Below are positions 17,723-27,293 of a stretch of 64,000 bases of DNA, piece after piece; positions within the stretch are counted from its first letter, which is position 1; every line of letters starts with the position of its first letter. A model generated the notes under the pieces. The model was not told the origin of the DNA. It made no database searches and was given only the letters and a program-made list of their open reading frames with translations. The DNA is from Methanofollis fontis (lineage in GTDB: Archaea > Halobacteriota > Methanomicrobia > Methanomicrobiales > Methanofollaceae). The stretch spans positions 248,001-312,000 of the forward strand of contig NZ_PGCL01000002.1 of NCBI RefSeq assembly GCF_004297185.1, in the 5' to 3' direction. A program made the translations under genes and the position numbers.

Positions 17723-19516
17723 TCAGATCAGGTCCAGGATCTCCTCGAAGGTAGCATTCTTCGGGACCCAGACCATCTCGCCGGTATAGTTCAGTCCGGC
17801 TGTGGCGCGGAGGTCCTGGAGGTCGTAGAGCCTCGGACCGTACTGGTACTCCGCCATCTGGTACCACCATGCCGGATACCCGGGTTCGTCCACGGCCTCC
17901 GTCTCCGGATCGGTGATCAGCCTGTTGGAATATTTCACGACGAGCATTGCCGAGAGGTCCTGCCATTCCTCGATGACCCCATCGGCCCGTGCGACCGTGA
18001 AGTTGGTGAGGAGGCGGCGGGCGGCGTCCTCGTCTCCGCCGGCGATCAGGTCGGTGGCGCGGGCATCGATCTCCTCCACCTGCCCGATCGACTCCGCTTC
18101 GATGGCGGACTGACGTGCCTGGATATCTGTGATCATGGCGTCGTATCGGAGCATCGCCCAGTTCGAGACGAAGTCGAAGGTCCAGTAGGCAGCATCGGGG
18201 TCATACTCTGTCCGGTTCCCGATCCTGTATGAGTGCGAGATGCTCTCTGCACCCGCATACATTGGCGTGTAGACCGTCTCATAGGCCACGGCAGGGCCGA
18301 ACCAGAGCACGCCGCCGACCGGGTCGGGGAGGTCGGAGCGTGCCTCGACGATATAACTGTAGCTGCAGAATATCGCCGAGACCGGCCGCGGGTTTGCGCC
18401 CGCACGCACCTGGATGAAGGATTCGTTCTGGAAATCGGTATGGGCGTCGGCCGGACCGAGGCAGCGGTATGGGTTCCCGAACGGGCCGGCAGCGACGCCT
18501 TCGGTCAGATCGAATTCCGTCCCCTCATAATGGTCCCTGAAGAGCGAGAGCGCCGTTGTGCGGTTCACCTTCTCGTCGGGAACGATCGTGAACGGGAGGG
18601 CGTTCGTATAAGAACCCGTCACATATGGGCTCAGGTTCAGCGAGGGTGCAAGCCTGTTCTGGATGCTCCAGACCCGCATGATCGAGTAGTAGGGGTGAGA
18701 ATACTCGCCATAACTGGTGGCTTCGAGCCAGTCAAACGCACCCTCGGAAGGGGACCAGAGCCCGTAGTCTTCGGCGATCCCGAAGAGGTCCCTGGTGTAG
18801 AGGGTGTCTGGATCTCCCTCCTCGACCGTGCGGATCCTGAACTCGTTTCCAGCGACGAACACCTCGCCGTCCGGGATCTTCTGGGCGACCCAGAGGCCGC
18901 CGGTGCCCGTCGGGCTGGAGCACATCTCGATGACCCATGCCTCCTCCGGATCGGCAAAGATCAGGGTCTCGCCGGTGCCGTAATACCCGTAGGTGTCGAT
19001 GAGGTCGCCGACCAGCTCAATCGCCTCCCGTGCGGTCCTGCAGCGCCCGAGCGCAACATTCGAGAGTTCGGAGGAGTAGAAGATCCTCTTCCCCTCCTCT
19101 GCGTCGAGTTCGACTTTGGCGTAGTCGGTGCACTCGGCGCTCAGGAGCTGGTGCTCGTTCATCATGCCATAGGAGGATGTGTAGTAGGCATAGGTATGCG
19201 GCACCTGATCGATGTAGCCGAGCACCCATTCCGAGGCCTTCCCGTCCTTGCCTCCGGCGGCATCGGAACCACTGTTGGGGTCGAAGAAGACCGGCCTCTT
19301 CGCCCCCGCCTCATGGTCCGCCGCCGGGATATAGGTCAGACGAATATCGTCGATATGCCGCCAGTCCATGCCGACACCATCGTTGGTGTGACCGAGATAC
19401 ATCGTGCCCTCCTCCGAGGCACCGGGGGTGACGGCAAAGATCGTGCACGCCGATACGGGCGCCCATGCCAGAAAAGCAATCAGCAACAGGAGTGCTGCTG
19501 TACGGGGTAGATTCAT
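17723..19516 (-). CDS. Secreted C69-family peptidase (dipeptidase type)
   Basis: N-terminal nucleophile hydrolase of 597 residues. A signal peptide ends VSA, and cleavage before Cys24 in ACTIFAVTPGASEEGTM would expose the catalytic cysteine. Other family marks are GHTNDGVGMDWR, SSYGMMNEHQ and DPEEAWVIEM. A long C-terminal region with helical content follows. It stands alone, with a promoter region upstream of 19516. It probably degrades small peptides outside the cell, although substrate and processing were not observed. Confidence 0.88.
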   Translation of the reverse strand: MNLPRTAALLLLIAFLAWAPVSACTIFAVTPGASEEGTMYLGHTNDGVGMDWRHIDDIRLTYIPAADHEAGAKRPVFFDPNSGSDAAGGKDGKASEWVLGYIDQVPHTYAYYTSSYGMMNEHQLLSAECTDYAKVELDAEEGKRIFYSSELSNVALGRCRTAREAIELVGDLIDTYGYYGTGETLIFADPEEAWVIEMCSSPTGTGGLWVAQKIPDGEVFVAGNEFRIRTVEEGDPDTLYTRDLFGIAEDYGLWSPSEGAFDWLEATSYGEYSHPYYSIMRVWSIQNRLAPSLNLSPYVTGSYTNALPFTIVPDEKVNRTTALSLFRDHYEGTEFDLTEGVAAGPFGNPYRCLGPADAHTDFQNESFIQVRAGANPRPVSAIFCSYSYIVEARSDLPDPVGGVLWFGPAVAYETVYTPMYAGAESISHSYRIGNRTEYDPDAAYWTFDFVSNWAMLRYDAMITDIQARQSAIEAESIGQVEEIDARATDLIAGGDEDAARRLLTNFTVARADGVIEEWQDLSAMLVVKYSNRLITDPETEAVDEPGYPAWWYQMAEYQYGPRLYDLQDLRATAGLNYTGEMVWVPKNATFEEILDLI

Positions 19517-20187
19517 AACAGATTCTGGGAATACGGTGAATAAAAGGGTGTGGATTCTGTTTTATTATCATTCCTGCATCTGTGTGGTGTCAGGAGGGCG
19601 GATGGAAAGATCCGGTGTGTATGGCCACTAAGGGATCCCTCTCCGTGCGGATCGTAAGCCGACAATATGGGTGTTTTTTCCGATTCCGGAGTTTTGTATC
19701 TTCTTGATCTGGCCGTGTTTGGGAATCAAATCATTCTGCCGGTATTTCTGTGAATCAATCGATTATAATGGGGTATATCGGCCCGAGAATGGCTGCCGAG
19801 AACTCTTTGAGACGCATGACCCGACCGGAGAGACTGCGTATGGTTTGTGGACCGTGGCAGAGGTCGGATACTGGTTGGAATCGGATTGTCTTCCTGAATT
19901 ATTTCCAGATTATGGCTGCTTCTGTCTCTATTCGCCCGGGCGGTGGATGGGCCCTGTCATCCGCTCGCCTTCCCCGACGGGGCGGACATGGCGTTTCATT
20001 AACTCTTAAGAATGGGTAAATGTCTTTTTTATGGGAAACTGCCGATAATTCTGCGTCTTTTGTGTGTATAAAAAGCAATTCCTAAATACGATCAAAAAAG
20101 AGGGTACATTGATCATCTCATCTCCTCCCGATCGAATCATACCACGAACTGCCGTCTTTCCGACCAACGACAGGGATCCACCATCAA
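19517..20187. other. Intergenic region between divergent genes
   Basis: About 670 bp of AT-richer sequence. It must hold the promoters of the peptidase gene and the sensor gene. TGTATAAAAAGC at about 20064-20075 is a good TATA box for the sensor, giving a leader near 90 nt. Frames of about 90-110 codons inside have no ribosome sites or family resemblance. Confidence 0.5.
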
Positions 20188-21903
20188 ATGAAACTGCTCA
20201 CCAGAGTTGCTCTCATCACCATCGTCGTGACCGTGGCACTGATCGCAGGAGTCTATGCCGTATCCCAGTTCTTCCTGATCCACAACCTGGAAGAGGCCGA
20301 ATATTCGTCAATGGAGACCGCCGGCACGCTGGTCCGCCACACCGTCGAGGAGGAGGTGGAGACGCTCGCCGTATTCTGCCGGGACTGGTCGTACTGGGAC
20401 GATACCTATCAGTTTATCGGGAACGGCAATCAGTTGTATATCGACTCCAACCTGGGCGTTGAGACCTTCACCAACTCCAATCTCGACTGCATCCTCTACT
20501 ATGACTCTGCCGGTTCTCTGGTCTACGGTGTCTTCTATGACGACGCAACCGGTGCACTGATATCGCCGTCGCCTGCAGACCTCTCGGTGATGGACTCCCT
20601 ATCGATCAACCGCCCATTGGAGGGCAATGTCGAAGGGATTGTCACATTTCCCGATGGCCCGATGGTGCTGGCCGCAGAACCTATCCTGACCTCGCAGATG
20701 GAGGGTCCGGTCGCCGGCACCCTTGTGATGGGCAAGAACCTCGACGACGACCTCATCGCAGAGATCTCTGGGGTCACGCTTCTCCCCCTGAGCATCTATG
20801 CACCCGGCGACGATACTCTCTTCTCCGGCCTCTCCTCAGGTCATCTCCCGAAAAACGGCGATGACGTCTCCGTTATCCTGAGCCAGGACGGAGAGAGCAT
20901 CTCCACCCTCTCTGTCATCACTGATATTAACGGTGCGACGGCCGCGGTCATCAGGGTCGACATGCCGCGCACGCTCTACCAGGATGGCATCGCCTCGGTC
21001 ATTCCGCTCCTCCTTGTCGTCATCCTCATCTGCTCGGGGGCCGGATTGATCCTGATCTGGGCGCTCAATCGGACGCTGATCTCTCCCCTCACCCTGATGA
21101 ATGCAAATGTGCAGAGAGTCCGGAGTGACTGTGACTACTCCCTCCGCCTCCCCCAGGAGGGGATCGAAGAATTGAACACCCTCTCACAATCGATGAACGC
21201 CATGCTCTCGTCCATCGAACGCTCCAGTGCCCGGCAGGCGGAATACGAGGAATCACTCAGGGAATCGGAAGAGAAATACCGGCGCCTCTTCACCTCGGCC
21301 AATGACGGCATATTCATCCTGAGGGAGGGGAGGTTTGAGGAGTGCAACGCCGCCCTGCTTGCCCTGACCGGACAGGGACAGGACAAGATGCTGGGTAGTT
21401 ATCCGTCCGATTTCTCACCAAAAGTCCAGCCCGACGGACGGAACACCGCCCGGGCCTGTGCCGACTATTATGCCCGTGCATATGGGGGCGAATCCCTGAA
21501 CTATGAGTGGCAGGTACAGAGGGCGGACGGCACGCTGGTCGATGCCTGGGTCACCCTGAACCGGTTTGATCTCAGGGACGGACCCCGCCTGCTCGGAGTC
21601 GTCCGGGACATCACCGCCGAAAAATCCCTGGACCATCTAAAGGCAGAGGCATTTTCGCAGATCGAAGAGAACCTGGAGCAGTTTGCCATTCTCAACGACG
21701 AGATCCGAAACCCCCTTCAGGTGATCCAGGCAACGGTCGAACTCAATGGCTATGCTACATCCGACCTGATCAAGACGCAGGTCAGGATCATCAACGACCT
21801 GGTGGACCGCCTCGACCGCGGCTATGTCGAGTCGGAAAAGGTGCGCGATTTCCTTAAAAAACACTATGGCATTGGTGAACAGAAAAAAATTAGAGATTCC
21901 TGA
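20188..21903 (+). CDS. CHASE4-HAMP-PAS membrane sensor lacking a kinase catalytic domain
   Basis: A 571-residue sensor. It has a membrane helix (about 7-29), an extracellular CHASE4-like domain with CRDWSYWDDTYQF, a second helix near 270-292, a HAMP linker, a coiled region and a PAS domain (EEKYRRLFTSANDGIFIL to GVVRDITAEKS). The end has a short dimerisation-like helix with LNDEIRNPLQVI, the place where histidine kinases carry the phospho-accepting His. Here that position is Glu, and no ATPase domain follows before the stop. It therefore cannot autophosphorylate in the usual way and may signal through partner kinases. Confidence 0.82.
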   Translation: MKLLTRVALITIVVTVALIAGVYAVSQFFLIHNLEEAEYSSMETAGTLVRHTVEEEVETLAVFCRDWSYWDDTYQFIGNGNQLYIDSNLGVETFTNSNLDCILYYDSAGSLVYGVFYDDATGALISPSPADLSVMDSLSINRPLEGNVEGIVTFPDGPMVLAAEPILTSQMEGPVAGTLVMGKNLDDDLIAEISGVTLLPLSIYAPGDDTLFSGLSSGHLPKNGDDVSVILSQDGESISTLSVITDINGATAAVIRVDMPRTLYQDGIASVIPLLLVVILICSGAGLILIWALNRTLISPLTLMNANVQRVRSDCDYSLRLPQEGIEELNTLSQSMNAMLSSIERSSARQAEYEESLRESEEKYRRLFTSANDGIFILREGRFEECNAALLALTGQGQDKMLGSYPSDFSPKVQPDGRNTARACADYYARAYGGESLNYEWQVQRADGTLVDAWVTLNRFDLRDGPRLLGVVRDITAEKSLDHLKAEAFSQIEENLEQFAILNDEIRNPLQVIQATVELNGYATSDLIKTQVRIINDLVDRLDRGYVESEKVRDFLKKHYGIGEQKKIRDS

Positions 21904-23506
21904 GCATATTTCCGAAATGGGGCAGAAAATCCTTTTTTCGTGACATGACGCCCGGAAGTCTCAAGGGCTGCGTGTTCATCTCACATTTTGCAAGGTTGAC
22001 CTCATCAGCCGCTGCGAAGAGGTCACTCCCATTCTCAAACACATTGGTGAAGAGGGCGACGAAAAAATCTGCCCCGGTCTCCTGCCTCAAATCGGTCACC
22101 AGCTCCCTGATCTCGTCGGCTCGCTCCTCGCTGAACGCAAATGAGGGAACCGTCACCTGGGCGATCACCACCTTCCTGCCAAAGAGTTCATAGTGCTTGG
22201 TATCCCGCATGAGCAATTCGCGGAGGGGCACGCTCTCGAGATCGATCCCGTGCCGGACGAGTTCGATCCCGAACTCTGCGGCGTCAACACCGGCGATCCC
22301 GGCAAGATACTCGACGGCACGCTCGTCCTCTGGTGTCGTCGTCGACATCTTCAGGGCAAGGGTGTCGGAGAGGATGCCGGCGAGCAGCAGACCTGCCGTC
22401 GCCGGTGCGGGTTCGATTCCGCTCTCGATGAACTTCCGGGTGACGATCGTTGAGGTGGAGCCGACGGGGTCGTTCAGGAACCGGATCGGTCGCAGGGTGG
22501 TGATCGCACCCAGGCGGTGGTGGTCGATGATCTCCCGCACGTCCGCCGTCTCGATCCCGTCCACGGCCTGTGAGAACTCGTTGTGGTCGACCAGGATCAC
22601 CGATTTCTGGACATCGTCGACGAAGGTGTTGCGTGAGACCATGCCGAGCAGGCGGTTGTCTCCGTCCACCACGCAGGCCGTCCGGTATTTGGAATTTGTC
22701 ACCACGTCCTTGACATATTCCAGGGGGTCCGACATCCCGATCCGCGGGACGTCGGTCGCCATCACCATCGAGGACGGAAGGGAGAGGTTGATCATCTTGC
22801 CCACGCCGAAGGCGTCGAGGGCGGTGGCGAGGACGGCAACATTCTGTGCCCTGGCGGCATTGATCACCCGTTCACCAACCGGCGAGGCGTCGGCGATGAT
22901 CAGGGCTGCAATCCCTGCCGAGATCAGCGCCAGCTGGGCGGGTTCGTTGTCCCCGACGATCGCCACATCGCTGGAGGTGAGGCGCGTGAGAGAGACGTGC
23001 AGGGCGTCGATTGCAATATAGACCCGGCCTTCCAGGAGGTCCATGCCGGGCACCAGGATCTCCGCGTCCAGGATCTTTGCAAGCGTCTCCAGTTTGATGG
23101 GGGTGATGGAGAGCTGCTGGATCCTGGTCCTGGTCACATAGGCGCGCGCCAGACCGTGCTCTGAGACAAGGCCGAGGAGTCGGCCTTCGTCGTCGACGAT
23201 CGGCATGTTGCGGACGCCGTGTTCATCCATCAGGGCGACGACCTCTATCGTCGGGCGGTCCACACCGGCGCTGATCGGGTAGGTGAAGGGGAGGTCGGAG
23301 ACATTCGGTTCGACACTCTCGATGAAGAGCGGTGCCTCGACTCTGAAACGCTCGAGGGCAAACCTGGTCTCCGGGTTGATCTCCCCGCAGCGTGCGGCCA
23401 CATAGCGGTCGTCTTCGCCATGGTTGAGGAGTTCGGCATAGCCGATAGCGCTGCAGATGCTGTCGGTGTCCGGGTGTTTATGTCCGATCACATACACTTT
23501 GTTCAT
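21890..23506 (-). CDS. Manganese-dependent inorganic pyrophosphatase with CBS/DRTGG insert
   Basis: Family II (DHH) pyrophosphatase of about 538 residues that hydrolyses PPi. The start GHKHPDTDSICSA and the later DHH motif (EIIDHHRLGAI) form the dinuclear metal site, and SRKKDFLP is the substrate-binding end. Between them are two CBS segments separated by a DRTGG domain, the nucleotide-sensing insert. ATG 23506 is preferred because GGGG lies eight bases upstream; ATG 23512 is in frame. It overlaps the sensor gene tail to tail by 14 bp. Confidence 0.92.
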   Translation of the reverse strand: MNKVYVIGHKHPDTDSICSAIGYAELLNHGEDDRYVAARCGEINPETRFALERFRVEAPLFIESVEPNVSDLPFTYPISAGVDRPTIEVVALMDEHGVRNMPIVDDEGRLLGLVSEHGLARAYVTRTRIQQLSITPIKLETLAKILDAEILVPGMDLLEGRVYIAIDALHVSLTRLTSSDVAIVGDNEPAQLALISAGIAALIIADASPVGERVINAARAQNVAVLATALDAFGVGKMINLSLPSSMVMATDVPRIGMSDPLEYVKDVVTNSKYRTACVVDGDNRLLGMVSRNTFVDDVQKSVILVDHNEFSQAVDGIETADVREIIDHHRLGAITTLRPIRFLNDPVGSTSTIVTRKFIESGIEPAPATAGLLLAGILSDTLALKMSTTTPEDERAVEYLAGIAGVDAAEFGIELVRHGIDLESVPLRELLMRDTKHYELFGRKVVIAQVTVPSFAFSEERADEIRELVTDLRQETGADFFVALFTNVFENGSDLFAAADEVNLAKCEMNTQPLRLPGVMSRKKDFLPHFGNMLRNL

Positions 23507-23575
23507 CGTCATCCCCCGCCGGCGGGCGGTCGTTCCTGTGTACTCTTGCCCCCGCGGCCTCTTATCACCTTTCTC

Positions 23576-24109
23576 TCAGGCAACTGCCTCTGGGTGGGTG
23601 ACGGCGGCAGGGAGCAGACCACCAGGGGAGGTGTTGATCAGGGGAAACCAGCAGACCCGGTCGATATCAGGGGACGACAGTAGCAGGAGGGAGATCGTGA
23701 CGGCCGGGGGGAGGAGCACCGGCAGGGAGAGGGGATGAAGGCCCGGGCAGGTGATCACGATCCCGGCAAAGAGGCTCCAGAATATGGTGCAGAGGAAGAG
23801 CGAGGGGCGTTCCCCGATGGCGGTGGTGGTGATATGGGCGCGCCGGTCCGGCCCGATATCGGGGCATGGTAGAGAAGAGGTGCATCGCCGGGGTGTGCAA
23901 GCGCCTCGCCGGGTATGATAGAGAGCACATTCGACTAAAGTCGAGCACTGGAGGAGGTAGAGGGTGTAGGCGGGATTGACAAATTGCCGGGGAGAAGCCA
24001 TGCCCGGGGCAAACCCGACCACATAGGTGCCGCCCGTATAAAACCAGAAGCGCCTGCGTGACACCAAGAGGGCGAGGGGTGCATGGGGCCTCATCCCCCC
24101 GGGCAGCAT
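23576..24109 (-). pseudogene. Decayed UbiA-type prenyltransferase (lycopene elongase-like)
   Basis: The translation from about 24094 starts like archaeal lycopene elongases (SRRRFWFYTGGTYVVGFAPG, then NPAYTLYLL). It then jumps to a late part of the family (AMHLFSTMP in one frame, PDIGPDRRAHITTTA in another) and ends with DIDRVCWFPLIN, matching the family's C-terminus. About 100 or more central residues, with the first Asp-rich motif, are missing. A C4 run at 23861-23864 is where the frame changes. The junction near 23931 holds the palindrome TCGACTAAAGTCGA. It lies just downstream of an intact phytoene desaturase gene. Confidence 0.7.
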
Positions 24110-24317
24110 GGTATTGGCAAGATCGCGCCCGAGAATGCGGGGTGCGGAGGGCTTCACCTTCCTGCGGTGCACGATGAGCGGATCGGCGGCGATCGTCCGT
24201 GCCATCCAGCGGTACGTGTCTGCCGCCGTCCGAACAAAACTGCAGAGTCAAAAGACGTCTTCCCTGATATCGCCCGGGAAGAAGAGGGAACTGAAGAAAT
24301 AGGTCCTGCTCCCTCGT

Positions 24318-25832
24318 TTAAAGATGCGGTACAGCCGTCTGTCGATCACGCAACTCCTCTTCTCTCCCCATATCCGTCCTGATCTCCCGGTCCACAATCT
24401 GTGATGAGATGAGGGTCATCGGCACCCCGATACCCGGGTGGGTATACTGTCCGGTGAAATAGAGGTTCTTCACATGCCTGCTCCGGTAGGCCGGCCTGAA
24501 GAGGGCGGTCTGCCAGAGGGTCTGGGTGAGGCCGAGTGCAGTGCCGCGGTAGGCGTTGTATCGTCTGGTAAAGTCTGAAAGGGCGAAGATGCGTTTCACC
24601 TCCACCTGCTCCCGGATCGGCCGCCCGATCTTCGCCTCCAGGTCGTCCAAGATACGCTCTAAGAACGCCTCGCGCCTCTCCGGCGAGTCCTCGAGCCCGG
24701 GTGCCAGCGGCACCATGACAAACAGGGTTTCGCATCCCTCTGGCGCTGCCGTGGTGTCGGTCTTTGAGGGGACGTTCACATAATAGGAGGGATGCTCCGG
24801 CCATGCCGGCCGGCCGGTGTCAAAGATGTGGTCAAGGCCTTCGGCCCGGTCGCGCTCCAGGAAGAGGTTGTGATGGGCGAGTTCGGGGATCTCTCCGGAG
24901 ACGCCGAGATATGCCACAAAGGCCGAGGGCGCCATCACCCGTTTCTCCCAGTAATGACGGGGATAGGTGCGGCCCTCATGCGGCAGGAGGTCGAGTTCTG
25001 CATGGGCATAATCGGCATTGACGATGACGAGATCGGCGCCGAAGGTGGCCTTTGTGGTGCGGACACCGATGGCGGTGTCCCCCTCCACCAGGATCTCCTC
25101 GACCGGTTCGTCATAGCGGAATATCACCCCGGATTTCCATGCGATATCATGGATTGCATCAACGACCTGTCTGATCCCCCCCTGTGGGTACCACACCCCG
25201 AGCGTGAGGTCGATATGGGACATGATATGGTAGAAGGCCGGCGTGTTTTTCGGCGACCCGCCCAGAAATCCGATGGAGTACTCGACGACCTTTTTTGCCT
25301 CGTCGCTGTAGAAATACCGACCCACAAAGGAGTCCAGACTTTCGAGGGCATGCATCTTCGTGCCTTCAAGAACGAGTTTTCTGTCGAAAACATCGAAGAT
25401 CGTGCGGTAGTCCCGGTAGATCAGATCCTTTGAGACCTCATACATCTCTGCCGCCGACTGGAGGTAGTCCCGAAGCCGACTTCCCCCGCCCTCCTCGAAG
25501 GTGTCGAAGAGGGCGATGGTCTTCTCCGGGTCAGAGGAAATATCGACGATACGTCTGTCCTCGAAGAATATCCGGTATGCCGGGTCGAGGAGGACGAGGT
25601 TGAAGTGCTCCTCAGGTGCGGTGCCGAGTGCGGCGAAAAATGTCTCGTAGACGTCTGGCATCAGGTACCAGGAGGGCCCCATGTCGAAGGTATACCCCTT
25701 CTCGGTATAGATCCCTGCACGCCCCCCGGGTCCTTCGTTTTTCTCAAAAACCGTAACATTATGGCCATTTTTGCCCAGCATGGCTGCGGCAGCCAGCCCG
25801 CCGAATCCGGCGCCGACGATGCAGATTTTCAC
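24318..25832 (-). CDS. crtI: Phytoene desaturase family FAD enzyme (CrtI type)
   Basis: Flavoenzyme of 504 residues that introduces double bonds in carotenoid precursors. The FAD motif GAGFGGLAAAAMLGKNGH is at the N-terminus, followed by GPGGRAGIY and DMGPSWYLMPD. The C-terminus has YFTGQYTHPGIGVPM, the CrtI signature. The frame is complete. The gene downstream that would elongate lycopene is broken, and no phytoene synthase is in the window, so the present product is uncertain. CrtD-type 3,4-desaturation is an alternative. Confidence 0.88.
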   Translation of the reverse strand: MKICIVGAGFGGLAAAAMLGKNGHNVTVFEKNEGPGGRAGIYTEKGYTFDMGPSWYLMPDVYETFFAALGTAPEEHFNLVLLDPAYRIFFEDRRIVDISSDPEKTIALFDTFEEGGGSRLRDYLQSAAEMYEVSKDLIYRDYRTIFDVFDRKLVLEGTKMHALESLDSFVGRYFYSDEAKKVVEYSIGFLGGSPKNTPAFYHIMSHIDLTLGVWYPQGGIRQVVDAIHDIAWKSGVIFRYDEPVEEILVEGDTAIGVRTTKATFGADLVIVNADYAHAELDLLPHEGRTYPRHYWEKRVMAPSAFVAYLGVSGEIPELAHHNLFLERDRAEGLDHIFDTGRPAWPEHPSYYVNVPSKTDTTAAPEGCETLFVMVPLAPGLEDSPERREAFLERILDDLEAKIGRPIREQVEVKRIFALSDFTRRYNAYRGTALGLTQTLWQTALFRPAYRSRHVKNLYFTGQYTHPGIGVPMTLISSQIVDREIRTDMGREEELRDRQTAVPHL

Positions 25833-25948
25833 AGTGTCCCCCCATCTGCCAAGGCAGATACTGCAAGGGAACGTTTCTCACATATATACGTTGTGCATGG
25901 ATCCCGCATGTGGAAAGTCTGGATACCGGAAGTGGAGAGAAAAGAGAA

Positions 25949-26521
25949 TTATTTTTTCAGAGTCAGTCCTGCAGAGAACGCCCGGGCGATCTCCGGGCCC
26001 GTCGCATGGTAGGTGCGGGCCGCCGAATCGTAGAGGAACGGTTTAATCAGTCCGATATCGGGATGCCCGCTCTCTCCGATGACGGCATCGTCGACCTTCA
26101 CGTCCAGGATCTCCCCGATGAACTGGGTGTGAACCCCGATCTCGACGCTCTGGCTCATTCTGCACTCAAGGACCACCGGGAACTCCCTGATATAGGGGGC
26201 ATTCACCAGGTCGCTTCCCACCGCCGTCAGACCGGCAGCGGCGATCTTGTCCGTGTTCCGCCCTGACTCGATCCCGAAGTAGTCGGCCTCGGCGACATAG
26301 CGCTCCGGCGGTATGCAGACGGTGAAGGCGCCGGTTGCCATGATGTTCTCATAGGTCTTTCTGGACTTCTGCACCGAAACGGCCACTGATGGGGGGTTTG
26401 ATGAGCAGATACCGCCCCATGCGGCGGTCATGGCGTCCGGGTTGCCGTCGGCGTCATAGGAGCAGACGATCAGCACCGGGTGCGGGTAGAGCAGGGTCTT
26501 TGCACCGAGTGAATGTTTCAT
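25949..26521 (-). CDS. Flavin reductase-like FMN-binding protein
   Basis: A 190-residue flavoprotein of the flavin reductase-like split-barrel family. It begins MKHSLGAKTLLYPHPVLIV, has the FMN phosphate region MTAAWGGICSSNPPSVAVSV and the segment TGAFTVCIPP. In methanogens such proteins often act as small electron carriers or reduce flavins. It stands alone; neighbours do not name its partner. Confidence 0.85.
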   Translation of the reverse strand: MKHSLGAKTLLYPHPVLIVCSYDADGNPDAMTAAWGGICSSNPPSVAVSVQKSRKTYENIMATGAFTVCIPPERYVAEADYFGIESGRNTDKIAAAGLTAVGSDLVNAPYIREFPVVLECRMSQSVEIGVHTQFIGEILDVKVDDAVIGESGHPDIGLIKPFLYDSAARTYHATGPEIARAFSAGLTLKK

Positions 26522-26593
26522 GCCCTACAGGTGGACGGCAGAGATAAAAGTCAATTGTGCCCGGGAAAAAAGGATCAGGATCCCCGGGAATGG

Positions 26594-26935
26594 TTATTCG
26601 TTGACCTCGCTGATGGCGAGTTCATACATCCAGTCCAGGATCAGGGGGCACTGCTCGACCACGCAGTCCAGTTCGCAGGCGACACAGGGGATCAGCTCCT
26701 CGCCTGCCATCAGCAGGGAGGGGTCGGCCTCCTGCTGTTTCACCTTCAGCTGATAGGTCTTGATCCCCTCGTCCCGGTATTCGATGCGCTCGATCAGACC
26801 GGCATCGTCGAGTTTCTTCACGAGCCGGGAACATTTCCTGCTATCGATGTTCAGAAGTTTCCAGAGTTCGCTCTGGAGCACCCCTTCAGGCCGGGACTGG
26901 ATGATCCTGAGTGCCTCATCTTCAATGGACGGCAT
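26594..26935 (-). CDS. Winged-helix regulator with C-terminal cysteine cluster
   Basis: A 113-residue protein. Residues 1-70 form a MarR/Lrp-like winged helix (EGVLQSELWKLLNIDSRKCSR then LVKKLDDAGLIERIEY). The end has CVACELDCVVEQC, a CX2CX3CX4C arrangement that could hold an Fe-S cluster or zinc and act as redox sensor. It lies 5 bp after the LSm gene on the same strand, so they are cotranscribed. Targets are unknown. Confidence 0.78.
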   Translation of the reverse strand: MPSIEDEALRIIQSRPEGVLQSELWKLLNIDSRKCSRLVKKLDDAGLIERIEYRDEGIKTYQLKVKQQEADPSLLMAGEELIPCVACELDCVVEQCPLILDWMYELAISEVNE

Positions 26936-26940
26936 ATACT

Positions 26941-27177
26941 TCAGATAAGCGGAGAGATTGTCAGAATATTGTTACCCCTGATGACCACGGTGCCGAGGCT
27001 GCGCCCCCTCTGGTCGCCGGTGTACTCGATCGTCTCCTCCATGTGGAGATTCAGGTGCTCATCGACTGCGATGAGTCTCCCCTGTAAACTTCTCCCTTCG
27101 TCCTTGATCTCAACCACAATTTTGGAATCAACGAGAGAATATACCTTTTTCACCGGCAGAACAATACTGTTGACCAT
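26941..27177 (-). CDS. Sm-like archaeal RNA-binding protein (LSm)
   Basis: A 78-residue protein forming the ring fold that binds U-rich RNA. The Sm1 part covers SKIVVEIKDEGRSLQGRLIAV with DEHLNLHMEE, and Sm2 is VIRGNNILTIS, both near consensus. It heads a two-gene operon with a winged-helix regulator 5 bp downstream. An AT-rich box upstream near 27205 is a likely promoter. Confidence 0.9.
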   Translation of the reverse strand: MVNSIVLPVKKVYSLVDSKIVVEIKDEGRSLQGRLIAVDEHLNLHMEETIEYTGDQRGRSLGTVVIRGNNILTISPLI

Positions 27178-27293
27178 CTGTGGTTATGTGGTGGTGGAAA
27201 GTATTTAATTTTTCCATCGGGCTGGAATGCCCGATTTGCGTGTAAATGGCCTCGTTCGGGAGATGTTCCCTGATCACTGCCGCCGCTCTCCCT

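Noticed and set aside
19671-20009. Possible 112-residue gene upstream of the sensor
   Set aside because: No ribosome site, no recognisable motif and overlapping frames of similar length; better explained as promoter region.
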